From: a virus
IMG/VR virus record: IMGVR_UViG_3300028837_000116
Coordinates: 1-37,145 of that record
Length of the DNA: 37,145 bases
Reading direction: 5' to 3' (one strand)
Shown here: positions 9,691 to 17,621 of the stretch, piece after piece
Layout: the number at the start of each line of letters is the position of its first letter
Position numbering within the stretch: position 1 is the stretch's first letter
The notes under the pieces: model-generated
What the model saw: only the letters and a program-made list of their open reading frames with translations
The model's database searches: none
Told to the model about the DNA's origin: nothing
Program-made: the position numbers and the translations under genes

Positions 9691-11853
9691 ATGGGCGGAG
9701 AAGTCCTAAAAGCACAATATACTCATCCAGTTAGCGGCGTAACCACAATGGTCCCGGTCAAATGTTCCACTGATGGTTCATTAGCCGTAACCGGTGGTGG
9801 CGGTGTTGCTACAGATGTTAAGCCTTGCAATGATGGTATTACTCAATTATCTATCTTGAGTGATGCTGCTGGCCAGATTTATATAGGCCATGATGGAGTA
9901 AACGAACAATTTATTCTTACAGATAACACTGGCAAGATAATCCTGAATGATGGCACGGGGATGAAGATCTGTGATGATCCTCTAGCCGGTGGACCATACT
10001 ATGCGTTGTCTGATGTAAACGGTCAACTCTATATGGCTCACGATGGAGCCAATCCCCAGCTTCTATTGTCAGATGCTAACGGAGTTCTTTATCTAGGTTG
10101 GGATGGTGCTGCGGCTACCAAACTAAAGACTGATGCTGCTGGTAAATTAGAAACAGTAGGTGGCGGGACTTCTATGGTTGGTGATGACATCGGTGCTGGT
10201 GGACCATACTACTTGCTTACAGATGTAGCTGGTCAACTATTAGCTGGTCATGACGGCGCTAACGCTACATATCTCAAGACTGACGCTGGCGGAGAACTGC
10301 AGATTGATGTAGTTGGACCGCTAGGTTCTCAGCTTGAAGCTGCTTCGGTATCTGTTGCTCCTCCTACGGATGCTAGATTCCAAGTTTCCAAGGATGTTAA
10401 TGCTAACGTAGAAGGTAATCCTATCTTCGTTAGAATCAGTGATTCTTTGAATTCGGTTGATGTTGTAGCTGCTGGCGCAGATAATGAAGCCAATGCTATC
10501 AAGGGTCTGGTAACTTATTCTCGACTCATGGGATTCGATGGTGCTACTTGGGACAGAGCAGGAATTACTGCTGGTGCCATGGATACTTATCTTACTGGTC
10601 CGCTGGGTTCGGCTATTGGAGCTAACTCAATCTCTACTGCTCCTGCCAGTGATGCCAGATATCAAGTCAGCAAAGATGCGGCTGTCAATGCCACGGGCAA
10701 TAGAATCTGGGTAACTTCAGATACGGATATGGTTGGCGGAGTTGCAGTAAACGTCAATGGCGGTAATAGAGATGCTGGAACCCAGACTGTTACGCTGGCT
10801 GATAACGATCTCGCAGTAATTGCTGTAGAGACTATCGAGAATGCTGTTCATCAAGACGATGCAATCTTTACTCCAGGTTCTGATGGTGTCATGGCAGCCG
10901 GATTCAGATTTGACGATGTAGCAACAGATCCAGTAGACGAGAACGATGTTGGTATCGCAAGGATGTCAGCCAACAGAAATCAATATATGACTATTCGCGA
11001 TGCAGCTGGTAACGAAAGAGGAGTTAATGTTAGTGCTGGCAATGCGATGGCGACAGATATAGCTGAGCAATCCCTCACTGCCGTAAAGGTCAGCGCAGAT
11101 GCAGCCGCCAATGCTGTAGGCAATCCTATTCATGTGGAACTTAGTGATGGTGCTGCTGGCTTCCTAGATAACACAGCCTCGCCCGGATATCTTAGACTAC
11201 AGGATGGAGATTCAACCGTACTAGCAGATATACTAGATGATTTTCCAACCAGTACATTAGCTGGAACAACCAATTCATTAGTAACCACTAGCTTGATGTT
11301 GGGTTATGATTATGTTGATTCGTTCAGACCATTAGCTGTTGGTACAGATGGACAGCTTGCAGTTGGTACTGATGGTAGCGATCCTACCGTATTGAAGACA
11401 GACGTAAATGGTCAGCTCTATGTACTACAGGGAGCATTACTTCCTGGTGAAGATTCAGGTAATGACTGGCGTAAGGTTAAGAAAGAAGAAGTAGCAATAG
11501 TAGCTCCAGCAAAGACTGGACCGACTACAGTAAGTGCCCCGACAACCATTCTAGCTGCTATAGAAATTCTCAACGATATCAATTGGACAGTAACTGTTGA
11601 AAATAGCGGTGGCGCTCCTCTCACAGCTTTGACTCTTCGAGTTTCCCCAGATAGTGCTACTTGGATAGCCCTTCCTGGTGCTGTCGCGGCTGGATATGGT
11701 GGTTTCCGTACTCAGGGTTGGAGTGACACTCTAGCTGCCGGTGCGATTTGTTATGCCGGTATCATGAGCAATAGTTTTAGATATCTCTACATTGAAGCAG
11801 ATTGCGACACTTCAACTACTGTAAATGTATGGTATACAGCTAACAAGGGCTAA
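9691..11853 (+). CDS. Repeat-rich tail appendage / fibre protein
   Basis: This 720-residue protein is rich in Gly, Asp, Ala and Val. At least four imperfect copies of a beta-turn module of the form D-x-x-G-Q-L-Y-x-G-H-D-G occur near residues 45, 107, 181 and 567. A second module (GPLGS followed about 15 residues later by DARFQVSKD) occurs twice, near residues 209 and 305, with a third weaker copy near 465. The last 110 residues form a separate beta-sandwich-like domain with a WTVTVENSGG strand. Such repeats are typical of elongated trimeric fibres. It lies between the ejection genes and the multi-domain adhesin-like protein, so a role in the tail appendage is likely. Confidence 0.66.
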   Translation: MGGEVLKAQYTHPVSGVTTMVPVKCSTDGSLAVTGGGGVATDVKPCNDGITQLSILSDAAGQIYIGHDGVNEQFILTDNTGKIILNDGTGMKICDDPLAGGPYYALSDVNGQLYMAHDGANPQLLLSDANGVLYLGWDGAAATKLKTDAAGKLETVGGGTSMVGDDIGAGGPYYLLTDVAGQLLAGHDGANATYLKTDAGGELQIDVVGPLGSQLEAASVSVAPPTDARFQVSKDVNANVEGNPIFVRISDSLNSVDVVAAGADNEANAIKGLVTYSRLMGFDGATWDRAGITAGAMDTYLTGPLGSAIGANSISTAPASDARYQVSKDAAVNATGNRIWVTSDTDMVGGVAVNVNGGNRDAGTQTVTLADNDLAVIAVETIENAVHQDDAIFTPGSDGVMAAGFRFDDVATDPVDENDVGIARMSANRNQYMTIRDAAGNERGVNVSAGNAMATDIAEQSLTAVKVSADAAANAVGNPIHVELSDGAAGFLDNTASPGYLRLQDGDSTVLADILDDFPTSTLAGTTNSLVTTSLMLGYDYVDSFRPLAVGTDGQLAVGTDGSDPTVLKTDVNGQLYVLQGALLPGEDSGNDWRKVKKEEVAIVAPAKTGPTTVSAPTTILAAIEILNDINWTVTVENSGGAPLTALTLRVSPDSATWIALPGAVAAGYGGFRTQGWSDTLAAGAICYAGIMSNSFRYLYIEADCDTSTTVNVWYTANKG

Positions 11854-11876
11854 TAGCTCTTTAGGAGCCATGTCAT

Positions 11877-14800
11877 ATGGTAAACTATAAAATCCTCGAT
11901 TGTCCTTTCGCGGGAATCAATCTAGATGCTCGGACTATGGTTAGGGAATCTACTCTCTGCGAGTATATCAGTAGAGTAGTTCCTTCAACCGGATATCTAA
12001 TTGACCAGTCTGGCGAGAATCTTGTTCCTTATAGCGAAGATTTTTCCAGCTGGACTCAATCGGGAACCTGTGCTGTAACCAGTGATGATGCATATGGACC
12101 ACCTCCAGATATTAGAAAGACAGCTGATAAGCTAGACAATACCGGAGATAGCAGCGGATATAGACGAAGTTATACTCCTGCTCTAGGAGTACTTCAAGGA
12201 AGAACATTTACCGCCAGTGTATATCTCAGAGCAGATATACCACATCTCTGCACTATCATTTTGATTGAAGATGGAATAGCCCAACTCGAAGTAAAAGATG
12301 TTAGTGTAACTAATACTTGGAAAAGATTTTCGGTAAATGGTACTTGCACCTCACTAGTGGGTGTTCAAACGGTTTCTCTAGTAGTTGTACCTGGTCGAAC
12401 TGGAGTAGCTTCTGGTGTATGTCATGCATATGGAGCTTTGATTGTAGAGAACACAGATAATGTTATCCCTAATGTTGGAATCTATCATCCAACTGACGCA
12501 GATATTATTTATAGAATGGATTTACAACCATCAAATGCTCCTACCCATATACCTAGTATAATCCAATCTTATCAAGGAAGTAGACTACAGTCTGCCAATT
12601 TAAATGGAGTCAATCAATACTTCTCTATGGCTCACGATGCGAGCATGAATATTTTTGATGGAGAACATACTATAACTATTCTATTCAGACTTGATTCTGA
12701 TACTAATTCTGTCCTGTTCGCTCATGGTTCTAGAACTGTTGATGGGGTAGTGGTTCGATATGATGCTCCCAATAATAGAATAAACGCTTACTACAGTAAG
12801 GCTGCAGCTGAAATAGGGCCAGGTACAGGTGTAAATTCGATACGGACTAATTCTTGGTATGTCTTACAGATGACAAGAAATATTTCTAGTCACCTTGATA
12901 TATATGCAAACGGACATCCTGGAGGAGGCGGTTCGAATATTGCTACCTATGGGATTGATGGAGCCAGAGCCTGGGTTGTTGGGGCCGATAGTGCAGGAGC
13001 TAATCCTTTCCCCGGAGAGATAGCTTATCTGCGGGTAGACAAAGAATATTTAACTATTCAGGAGCTAGTCGAGGAAAGAGAACACCTGCTAGGTATAGCT
13101 ACTGGTACAAGCAACAAAAATAAACCGCAACGTTACTGGTTTTATGATACACCCATTCCAGCTGATGAACCTAGTGGTCATCACACTTTGTCGGATGCTT
13201 CTATAACTCAGCTATCAGTGAATACTCCTACCACTCCCTTCGGGATCAATGTTCCTAGAGTTGGAGGTAAGGGTGGTGGAGTGATAGTTGAATATCCAGG
13301 AATCAATATGTATAGATATTCTTGGGATTTTACTCAATGGATTAAATATCTTTGTACCGTGAATCTAGATGCTACCATAACTAGCCCAGCACGAGATGGA
13401 TTAACGCATGTGATTGTTGAAGATAATGCCAATGGTCAACACGGTGTCAAACTTGATAACAATCTTGTTGTTGGTCAAGACTATGTACTTTCTGTATATG
13501 TTAAACCTGCGAATAGAAGCTGGATTTATCTCTATCTAAACGATGATGCTCCCGGTGATCATAGCTGTTATTTTGATATTGTTAACGGTATAGTCGGTAC
13601 CGCTGTTAGATCTGTTGGACATATAGAGGCTTTAGATAATGGTTGGTATAGATGTGTTATGACATTTACAGCGAGTGCTACTGCATTACGTAGTTGCAGA
13701 ATCTATACTGCGACTGGTGATGGTGGTGTTGTTTATCTAGGATTGAGCCAAGATTCAATATATATTTATGGAGCCCAATTCGAAATATCTGGTTCTAGTG
13801 GTACTGAATTATATGCCACAGAATATCATAGTTGTGATGGCACCCCTATAGCTCGTCAGCCAAATACGATGGTTCTTCCTCTAAGACCTATGGGAGAAAT
13901 CAATCCCCCTGGCAATCCTCTTATGGAAATCTATTTTGAGAAAGATGTAGGAGCTACTTATACTACCGAGACTGGCGCTTACATCATGACAGTCAGTGGA
14001 ACTCCAACTAGACTTCCTGACGACACATATCCGACTGGATGGAATAACAATATTGGTGATGGTGTGCGACGTGGATATATGTGGGACTTTGATGGAACCA
14101 ATGATTATCTCACTAGAGCAGACGATGGAACCTTCGACCCTGCTGGGAGTTTCAGTGTGCAGGCTATTGTACAAACAGATTCAATCTCAGGTGATGGCGT
14201 TATTATGTGCAAGGACAACACTACTACTGAACGAGGATGGCAACTTACTCGTACTGCTGGCGATGATATCTTCTTTAGAATATTCAATGCTGCAGGTGTT
14301 GGAACTTCCGTACAGAAAGGAAATATTACTACAAGCGAATATGTAGTAATTACTGCAACGTATGAGTATGTAGGTGCAGGTACTAGCAAGTTGAGACTAT
14401 ATGTAAATGCACTTGATACTGCTAGCTCAGATATTGCAGTTGGCCCTACCAAGAATGTAGGAGTCGGCCTTAGTATAGGAGCTGTAAGTACTGGAGCTTA
14501 CAAACATAATGGCAAGATTCATTACTTGAATTACGAAGACGGCACTGTATTGACTGAAGCCCAGCATGATGAATTCTATGAGACATTCATTGGAGATGAC
14601 ACGACAGAAACTCCACACAGTATCTATAGCCAACCCAGACGTTTGATTGATCCTCCTGTGATTGGGAATAGCGAATACTGGAAGAAACTTACGATGGAGT
14701 TTGAATGTAATCTTGAGTACAGCGGATCTGCCGAAGCTGGCGGAAGTAAATCAATGGTAGAAATTAGTAGTGCTCTTACTGGTAGTACGGCTAATAGATT

Positions 14801-15113
14801 TGCCGTGTATTATAGCGCAGGTAAAGTAGGAGCAGCGCTATGGGATAGTGTTGCTGGTCTTCGCTATATTTACACTGCTCTCGATCCTGTAGATTTTACA
14901 GATTGGCATAAGGTTAAATTTCACATTGATACGGGTGACATGAGCAACATGGACCTATGGATTGACGACAGTAATATTGGCAATGTATATACTAATCGTA
15001 CTGGTACTTGTGATTTCGATACAACGGAATGCTCAATCAGAATAGGTGACAACTTTCAAGATACGCTTACACTAAACGGAAGAGTTAGAAATCTAAAGGT
15101 CTGGCTCGAATAA
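11877..15113 (+). CDS. Multi-domain receptor-binding protein with LamG-like and carbohydrate-binding-like domains
   Basis: This 1078-residue protein is probably the host-recognition appendage. The domains I can trace are: a carbohydrate-binding-like beta sandwich at about residues 45-210 (starting NLVPYSEDFSSWTQSG); a LamG/concanavalin-like domain at 235-390; a second carbohydrate-binding-like domain at 475-645; a second LamG-like domain at 730-900 (starting MWDFDGTNDYL); and a third LamG-like domain at 930-1078. The two N-type sandwiches share the pattern in which TW or GW is followed by a strand and a Cys-rich segment. These folds bind sugars or act as trimer surfaces. No glycosidase motif was identified, so binding rather than cleavage is inferred. 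Confidence 0.7.
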   Translation: MVNYKILDCPFAGINLDARTMVRESTLCEYISRVVPSTGYLIDQSGENLVPYSEDFSSWTQSGTCAVTSDDAYGPPPDIRKTADKLDNTGDSSGYRRSYTPALGVLQGRTFTASVYLRADIPHLCTIILIEDGIAQLEVKDVSVTNTWKRFSVNGTCTSLVGVQTVSLVVVPGRTGVASGVCHAYGALIVENTDNVIPNVGIYHPTDADIIYRMDLQPSNAPTHIPSIIQSYQGSRLQSANLNGVNQYFSMAHDASMNIFDGEHTITILFRLDSDTNSVLFAHGSRTVDGVVVRYDAPNNRINAYYSKAAAEIGPGTGVNSIRTNSWYVLQMTRNISSHLDIYANGHPGGGGSNIATYGIDGARAWVVGADSAGANPFPGEIAYLRVDKEYLTIQELVEEREHLLGIATGTSNKNKPQRYWFYDTPIPADEPSGHHTLSDASITQLSVNTPTTPFGINVPRVGGKGGGVIVEYPGINMYRYSWDFTQWIKYLCTVNLDATITSPARDGLTHVIVEDNANGQHGVKLDNNLVVGQDYVLSVYVKPANRSWIYLYLNDDAPGDHSCYFDIVNGIVGTAVRSVGHIEALDNGWYRCVMTFTASATALRSCRIYTATGDGGVVYLGLSQDSIYIYGAQFEISGSSGTELYATEYHSCDGTPIARQPNTMVLPLRPMGEINPPGNPLMEIYFEKDVGATYTTETGAYIMTVSGTPTRLPDDTYPTGWNNNIGDGVRRGYMWDFDGTNDYLTRADDGTFDPAGSFSVQAIVQTDSISGDGVIMCKDNTTTERGWQLTRTAGDDIFFRIFNAAGVGTSVQKGNITTSEYVVITATYEYVGAGTSKLRLYVNALDTASSDIAVGPTKNVGVGLSIGAVSTGAYKHNGKIHYLNYEDGTVLTEAQHDEFYETFIGDDTTETPHSIYSQPRRLIDPPVIGNSEYWKKLTMEFECNLEYSGSAEAGGSKSMVEISSALTGSTANRFAVYYSAGKVGAALWDSVAGLRYIYTALDPVDFTDWHKVKFHIDTGDMSNMDLWIDDSNIGNVYTNRTGTCDFDTTECSIRIGDNFQDTLTLNGRVRNLKVWLE

Positions 15114-15136
15114 GCTCAATTATGGAGGAATAACAA

Positions 15137-15658
15137 ATGGTAAAACTATCTTCTAATTCTCGAATGAAAGCATTGGGCGTAGAATTGAAGAGCCCAGATC
15201 ATACTCTTAATCCTGGTGTCGGAGTAGATAACCAGGAGAACATTTTTACGGTCACGGGCTCAGTTCGTATCCATGCTCTATGGCTGCACGTCACTACAAT
15301 GACTGATACTACTGTGTTCGATAACGTGCAGTTCAAGATTGATTCAGCTGGTGGAAGCGATGACATTACAGCAGTGAACGCAGCTGGTGCTCAAGCTATT
15401 AGTAAAGGTTGTCTTCTTGCCAGGACCGATGTATCAGGTAATGCACTTACTGTTCTCAATCCTGGAACCAGTGCTATCATCGCAGATCCTATCGTCGGTG
15501 CAGCAGACCTATTGCCTTTCATTGCTCTAGAACAAACTGCTGGAGTCGCAAGCACTATCCTATTTGAATATGACGCAGATGCTGCAACTGATTTAGTTGT
15601 GTGTGCTCACTGTATCTGGTCGCCTCTGTCCGAAGACGGACAAGTAGTAGCCGTATAA
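15137..15658 (+). CDS. Small beta-rich virion protein
   Basis: This 173-residue protein consists mostly of alternating hydrophobic/polar strands with Gly/Asp turns, which suggests a beta sandwich such as a tail-tip or decoration protein. Family not identified. It follows the multi-domain appendage gene by 23 nt with a TGGAGGAAT ribosome binding site and precedes another small beta protein, so it is co-expressed with the appendage genes and probably decorates them or the tail. There are no membrane segments. Confidence 0.65.
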   Translation: MVKLSSNSRMKALGVELKSPDHTLNPGVGVDNQENIFTVTGSVRIHALWLHVTTMTDTTVFDNVQFKIDSAGGSDDITAVNAAGAQAISKGCLLARTDVSGNALTVLNPGTSAIIADPIVGAADLLPFIALEQTAGVASTILFEYDADAATDLVVCAHCIWSPLSEDGQVVAV

Positions 15659-15673
15659 CAAGGAGAGATTATA

Positions 15674-16066
15674 ATGAGTGCAATTACAAACCCAACTGAC
15701 ACTGATGTTCTGGCTGACGTAACTAACGGAACCGATGCCACTTATACTTATCAGTATCCGCGCATGGATTCATATTCCAAGACAGCTCTACAGATGGCCC
15801 TGAGCTGTACTGCGGGAACAGTTACTGCTACCATCGAAGGTAGTGTTGAAGCTGACAAGTCCGAAGACGATGCAACTTACGATGATATGACCAACGAAGT
15901 ATTCGGCGTGATGTCTTTAGTAGCTTCTGCTGGTTCAGCTGCTGATGTATGGATCGATGACCTCGGTGCATTAGGTTGTTGCAAGTATGTAAGAGTAAAG
16001 ATTGTCGCAGCTACCGGCGCAGACACTGGTGACTGGAAGCTATCGCTAAAGAAGAAAGTTCTCTAA
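15674..16066 (+). CDS. Small beta-rich virion protein
   Basis: This 130-residue acidic protein has a regular strand/turn pattern and ends in a basic tail (SLKKKVL). It is similar in size and character to its upstream neighbour but I see no convincing alignment between the two. The ribosome binding site is AAGGAGAG, 15 nt after the previous stop. It is probably a structural component of the tail or its appendages. Function inferred only from location and predicted fold. Confidence 0.65.
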   Translation: MSAITNPTDTDVLADVTNGTDATYTYQYPRMDSYSKTALQMALSCTAGTVTATIEGSVEADKSEDDATYDDMTNEVFGVMSLVASAGSAADVWIDDLGALGCCKYVRVKIVAATGADTGDWKLSLKKKVL

Positions 16067-16080
16067 GGGATAGATCTATT

Positions 16081-16350
16081 ATGGGAAAGCCAGGTGAATT
16101 AGTGAAAGCTATAGAGGTTAGCGAGAGACTAGCAAGACTTGAAGCCCTGCTGGAAGGTATCAAGGAACATCTTAATGACCAGAAGAAAGAAGACGAGAAG
16201 CTCGGAAATAAAATAGATAAGATTCTGGCCAACGATTCAGTGAAGCTTCAGCGCATTGCTAAGAATGAAACCAAACTCAAGAACATCAAAGCTACCCTGT
16301 GGATATTTGCAGTAGCACTAGCCGGAGCAGTAGTTAAGACTTTTGTGTAA
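16081..16350 (+). CDS. XhlA-like coiled-coil protein with one C-terminal membrane helix
   Basis: This 89-residue protein has a long heptad-like charged helix (about residues 10-68) followed by one hydrophobic segment (residues 71-88) reaching the C-terminus. This architecture is that of the XhlA/haemolysin-type membrane proteins that assist host lysis, and it also resembles some tail-anchored virion proteins. It is the last gene of the long structural run, where lysis genes often sit. It starts 15 nt after the preceding stop with a weak ribosome binding site (AGGGAT). A second holin-like protein is encoded at 19538. Confidence 0.6.
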   Translation: MGKPGELVKAIEVSERLARLEALLEGIKEHLNDQKKEDEKLGNKIDKILANDSVKLQRIAKNETKLKNIKATLWIFAVALAGAVVKTFV

Positions 16351-16573
16351 GTCATTGATATACTTTTCGAAAAAAGTTCTTTAGTAAATTCAACAAGATA
16401 AGTCATTTCTTGTAAGCTATTTTACCCAAAAGCATCTAACTCCTCGTAATTACAACAGAAGATTTATTGAAAAAAACTCAATAAAAACTCACTGGTCGGA
16501 ATAACACTCTACGAAAACATTAGATAATTTCCACCATATGTATATGGCTCGCTATGCAGAGATTTCAAAAGTG
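16351..16573. other. AT-rich noncoding control region between late and early genes
   Basis: I see no gene here. The region holds a 6-bp stem ACTTTT/AAAAGT (16362-16377) just after the last structural gene, which could be a weak terminator. An 8-bp AT-rich stem TTTATTGA/TCAATAAA with a 7-nt loop lies at 16463-16485, with no T tract after it. A 14-bp palindrome, listed separately, lies at 16534-16547. It ends at the promoter that serves the replication gene. Confidence 0.6.
16534..16547. promoter_or_regulatory. Operator-like palindrome CCATAT-GT-ATATGG
   Basis: Perfect 6-bp arms are separated by 2 bp. The site is centred about 48 bp upstream of the predicted transcription start, just upstream of the -35 position of the adjacent extended -10 promoter. 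Its 6-2-6 geometry matches that of the GGACAG-NN-CTGTCC sites in the next gene, although the sequence differs. A role as a regulator binding site is inferred. Confidence 0.4.
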
Positions 16574-16582
16574 TGCTATACT
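16574..16582 (+). promoter_or_regulatory. Extended -10 promoter for the replication gene
   Basis: TGC followed by TATACT gives an extended -10 element. No good -35 hexamer lies 16-18 bp upstream, as is common for extended -10 promoters. The predicted start is about 16589, immediately before an in-frame ATG at 16591 and 107 nt before the ATG I prefer for the initiator. Confidence 0.5.
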
Positions 16583-16602
16583 GATAATAGATGGAAAATA
16601 AA

Positions 16603-16688
16603 TCCGGGGAACAGATAGCGAAAAGAGATGGGTCTACTTGGCTAGCCTCCCCGGACTGGTTGGGTAGGCCCATTTTATTATTAGGAGG
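16603..16688 (+). ncRNA. Pseudoknot-forming 5' leader (possible cis-regulatory RNA)
   Basis: Two interleaved helices can form. Stem 1 pairs 16603-16610 with 16648-16655 (TCCGGGGA with TCCCCGGA, 8 perfect pairs). Stem 2 pairs 16628-16637 with 16664-16673 (10 pairs, one G-U). The order arm1, arm2, arm1', arm2' is that of an H-type pseudoknot. Stem 2 can alternatively extend by pairing 642-647 with 658-663, which competes geometrically with stem 1. It is followed by TTTTATTATT and then the AGGAGG site at 16683-16688. This suggests attenuation or translational control. It matches no riboswitch class I can recall. Confidence 0.45.
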
Positions 16689-16695
16689 AAGCGAA

Positions 16696-17295
16696 ATGAG
16701 CGAACAGGAAGCATACAAGCTAGAACATAGACCATTAGGTAGGTTCGGGCTGATATTCCGGCAGGAGATTGAAATGCTAGCAAAGGCCCGTAAAGATGGG
16801 ATAATTGGTTCTAGAGAGCAAGCAGTCTATATGGTTCTGGCAACTTATGCAGACAAAGAAGGAGTCTGCTGGCCTAGCGTAGTGACATTGGCTAAAGACC
16901 TTGGTTGCACTATCAAGACTGTAAGTAGGGCATTGACAGTTCTGTCCAATGCTGGAATCATTAGCCGTCAGCGGCGTTGGAATAACTCAAGTATTATCAA
17001 CCTGATGGAGAGAAAGGACAGTTCTGTCCCTACCCCTTCCGAGGACAGTTCTGTCCAAGAGCAGAGTAAAAGGACAGATCAGTCCCTAATGAAAGGACAG
17101 ATATGTCCACCTAACATACCAGTTAACAAACCAATTAAGAATATAGATCTTAAGAAGGCTAGCAAAGAAGAAAAATCTTCTACTGCTAGGAAGCCTAAGA
17201 AGGATTCTTTTGAAGGTTTACTTAGAGAACGTAACTGGGATGTTGACATAGAAGCTTATGAGAACCCTAAAGATAATGAACCTTTGCCTTTCTAA
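16696..17295 (+). CDS. Winged-helix replication initiator-like protein (origin inside gene)
   Basis: This 199-residue protein has an HTH_36-type winged helix at about residues 39-93 (QAVYMVLATYADKEG, then WPSVVTLAKDLG, recognition helix TIKTVSRAL, wing near RQRR), as found in phage and plasmid replication initiators. The rest is polar and disordered, with a basic patch KKASKEEKSSTARKPKK and an acidic/Trp C-terminal tail that could contact a host replication protein. I chose ATG 16696 because AGGAGG lies 7 nt upstream. An in-frame ATG at 16591 would add 35 residues. The gene carries palindromic repeats (iterons) and an AT-rich tract, as the lambda O gene does. No other replication protein is recognisable in the genome. 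Confidence 0.65.
   Translation: MSEQEAYKLEHRPLGRFGLIFRQEIEMLAKARKDGIIGSREQAVYMVLATYADKEGVCWPSVVTLAKDLGCTIKTVSRALTVLSNAGIISRQRRWNNSSIINLMERKDSSVPTPSEDSSVQEQSKRTDQSLMKGQICPPNIPVNKPIKNIDLKKASKEEKSSTARKPKKDSFEGLLRERNWDVDIEAYENPKDNEPLPF
16934..16947. repeat. Outlying iteron copy TGACAG-TT-CTGTCC
   Basis: This differs by one base from the GGACAG-TT-CTGTCC palindrome repeated 82 bp downstream. It lies within the DNA-binding domain coding region of the initiator gene, so coincidence with coding constraint is possible. Confidence 0.4.
17016..17108. repeat. Cluster of four palindromic iterons, predicted replication origin
   Basis: Four 14-bp sites with arms GGACAG and CTGTCC separated by 2 bp lie at 17016-17029 and 17043-17056 (both GGACAGTTCTGTCC), 17072-17085 (GGACAGATCAGTCC) and 17095-17108 (GGACAGATATGTCC). 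Start-to-start spacings are 27, 29 and 23 bp. The copies fall in all three reading frames of the host gene and encode different peptides (KDSSVP, EDSSVQ, RTDQSL, KGQICP). The conserved unit is therefore DNA and not protein. Iterons inside an initiator gene are the classic layout of lambdoid origins. Confidence 0.7.
17109..17165. other. AT-rich tract beside iterons, candidate DNA unwinding element
   Basis: Directly after the fourth iteron the sequence becomes rich in A and T (for example ACCAATTAAGAATATAGATC) and still codes for the disordered part of the initiator. In lambda-type origins an AT-rich segment next to the iterons melts first. Assignment by analogy. Confidence 0.4.
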
Positions 17296-17375
17296 TCAAG
17301 GCAGCCGGGGATATACTATCTCCCTTGCTAGCCCAAAGCCTGTCGTCTCAATTAAGCTTATTACTTCCCGCCGGC

Positions 17376-17404
17376 TTGACATTTCTGCTGACCTATAATA
17401 TACT
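17376..17404 (+). promoter_or_regulatory. Strong sigma70-like promoter of the early operon
   Basis: TTGACA (17376-17381) is followed after exactly 17 bp by TATACT (17399-17404). This is a perfect -35 and a near-consensus -10. Transcription would start near 17411 and run through the early small-gene operon from 17431. A short 7-bp stem (GGGGATA with TATCTCC) with a 3-nt loop lies upstream at 17307-17323. Confidence 0.75.
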
Positions 17405-17430
17405 AAAGTAAACCACATATAGGAGGAACC

Positions 17431-17619
17431 ATGAAAGTATACGCCGTAGTTGAGAATATGGGATATGACGGAGATTGTCTACTGGGTATATTCAGCACCA
17501 AGGAACGGGCAGATGAAGTAGCTACCAGGATTGCCAAGAAGCATTGCCATCCGAGAAATGGGTTCTACGATGTTACGGTAGAGGTTTATAAACTGGACGA
17601 GCTAGTGAACGAGGAATAA
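17431..17619 (+). CDS. Small early protein, first gene of the early operon
   Basis: This 62-residue protein contains the pattern GIFSTKERADEVA near residues 19-31, seen in small phage proteins whose beta-alpha unit follows an N-terminal MKVY(A/L)V strand. No function is known to me. It has a strong AGGAGG site 3-4 nt upstream of the ATG and is the first gene after the consensus promoter, so it should be abundant early in infection. The position suits a host-takeover or regulatory role, but that is inference. Confidence 0.65.
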   Translation: MKVYAVVENMGYDGDCLLGIFSTKERADEVATRIAKKHCHPRNGFYDVTVEVYKLDELVNEE

Positions 17620-17621
17620 AG

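Noticed and set aside
13996-14346. 116-codon + strand frame inside the LamG-type appendage gene
   Set aside because: It lies within a clear 1078-residue coding frame with continuous domain structure. The product is low in sense and has no ribosome binding site.
16463-16485. AT-rich perfect hairpin TTTATTGA/TCAATAAA as a terminator
   Set aside because: It has no GC-rich stem and no T tract on the + strand side, and lies over 110 bp after the last late gene.
17307-17323. Stem GGGGATA/TATCTCC after the initiator gene as a terminator
   Set aside because: It has a 3-nt loop and a G-U pair and is followed by CTTGCTAGCCC instead of a T tract. Too weak to call.
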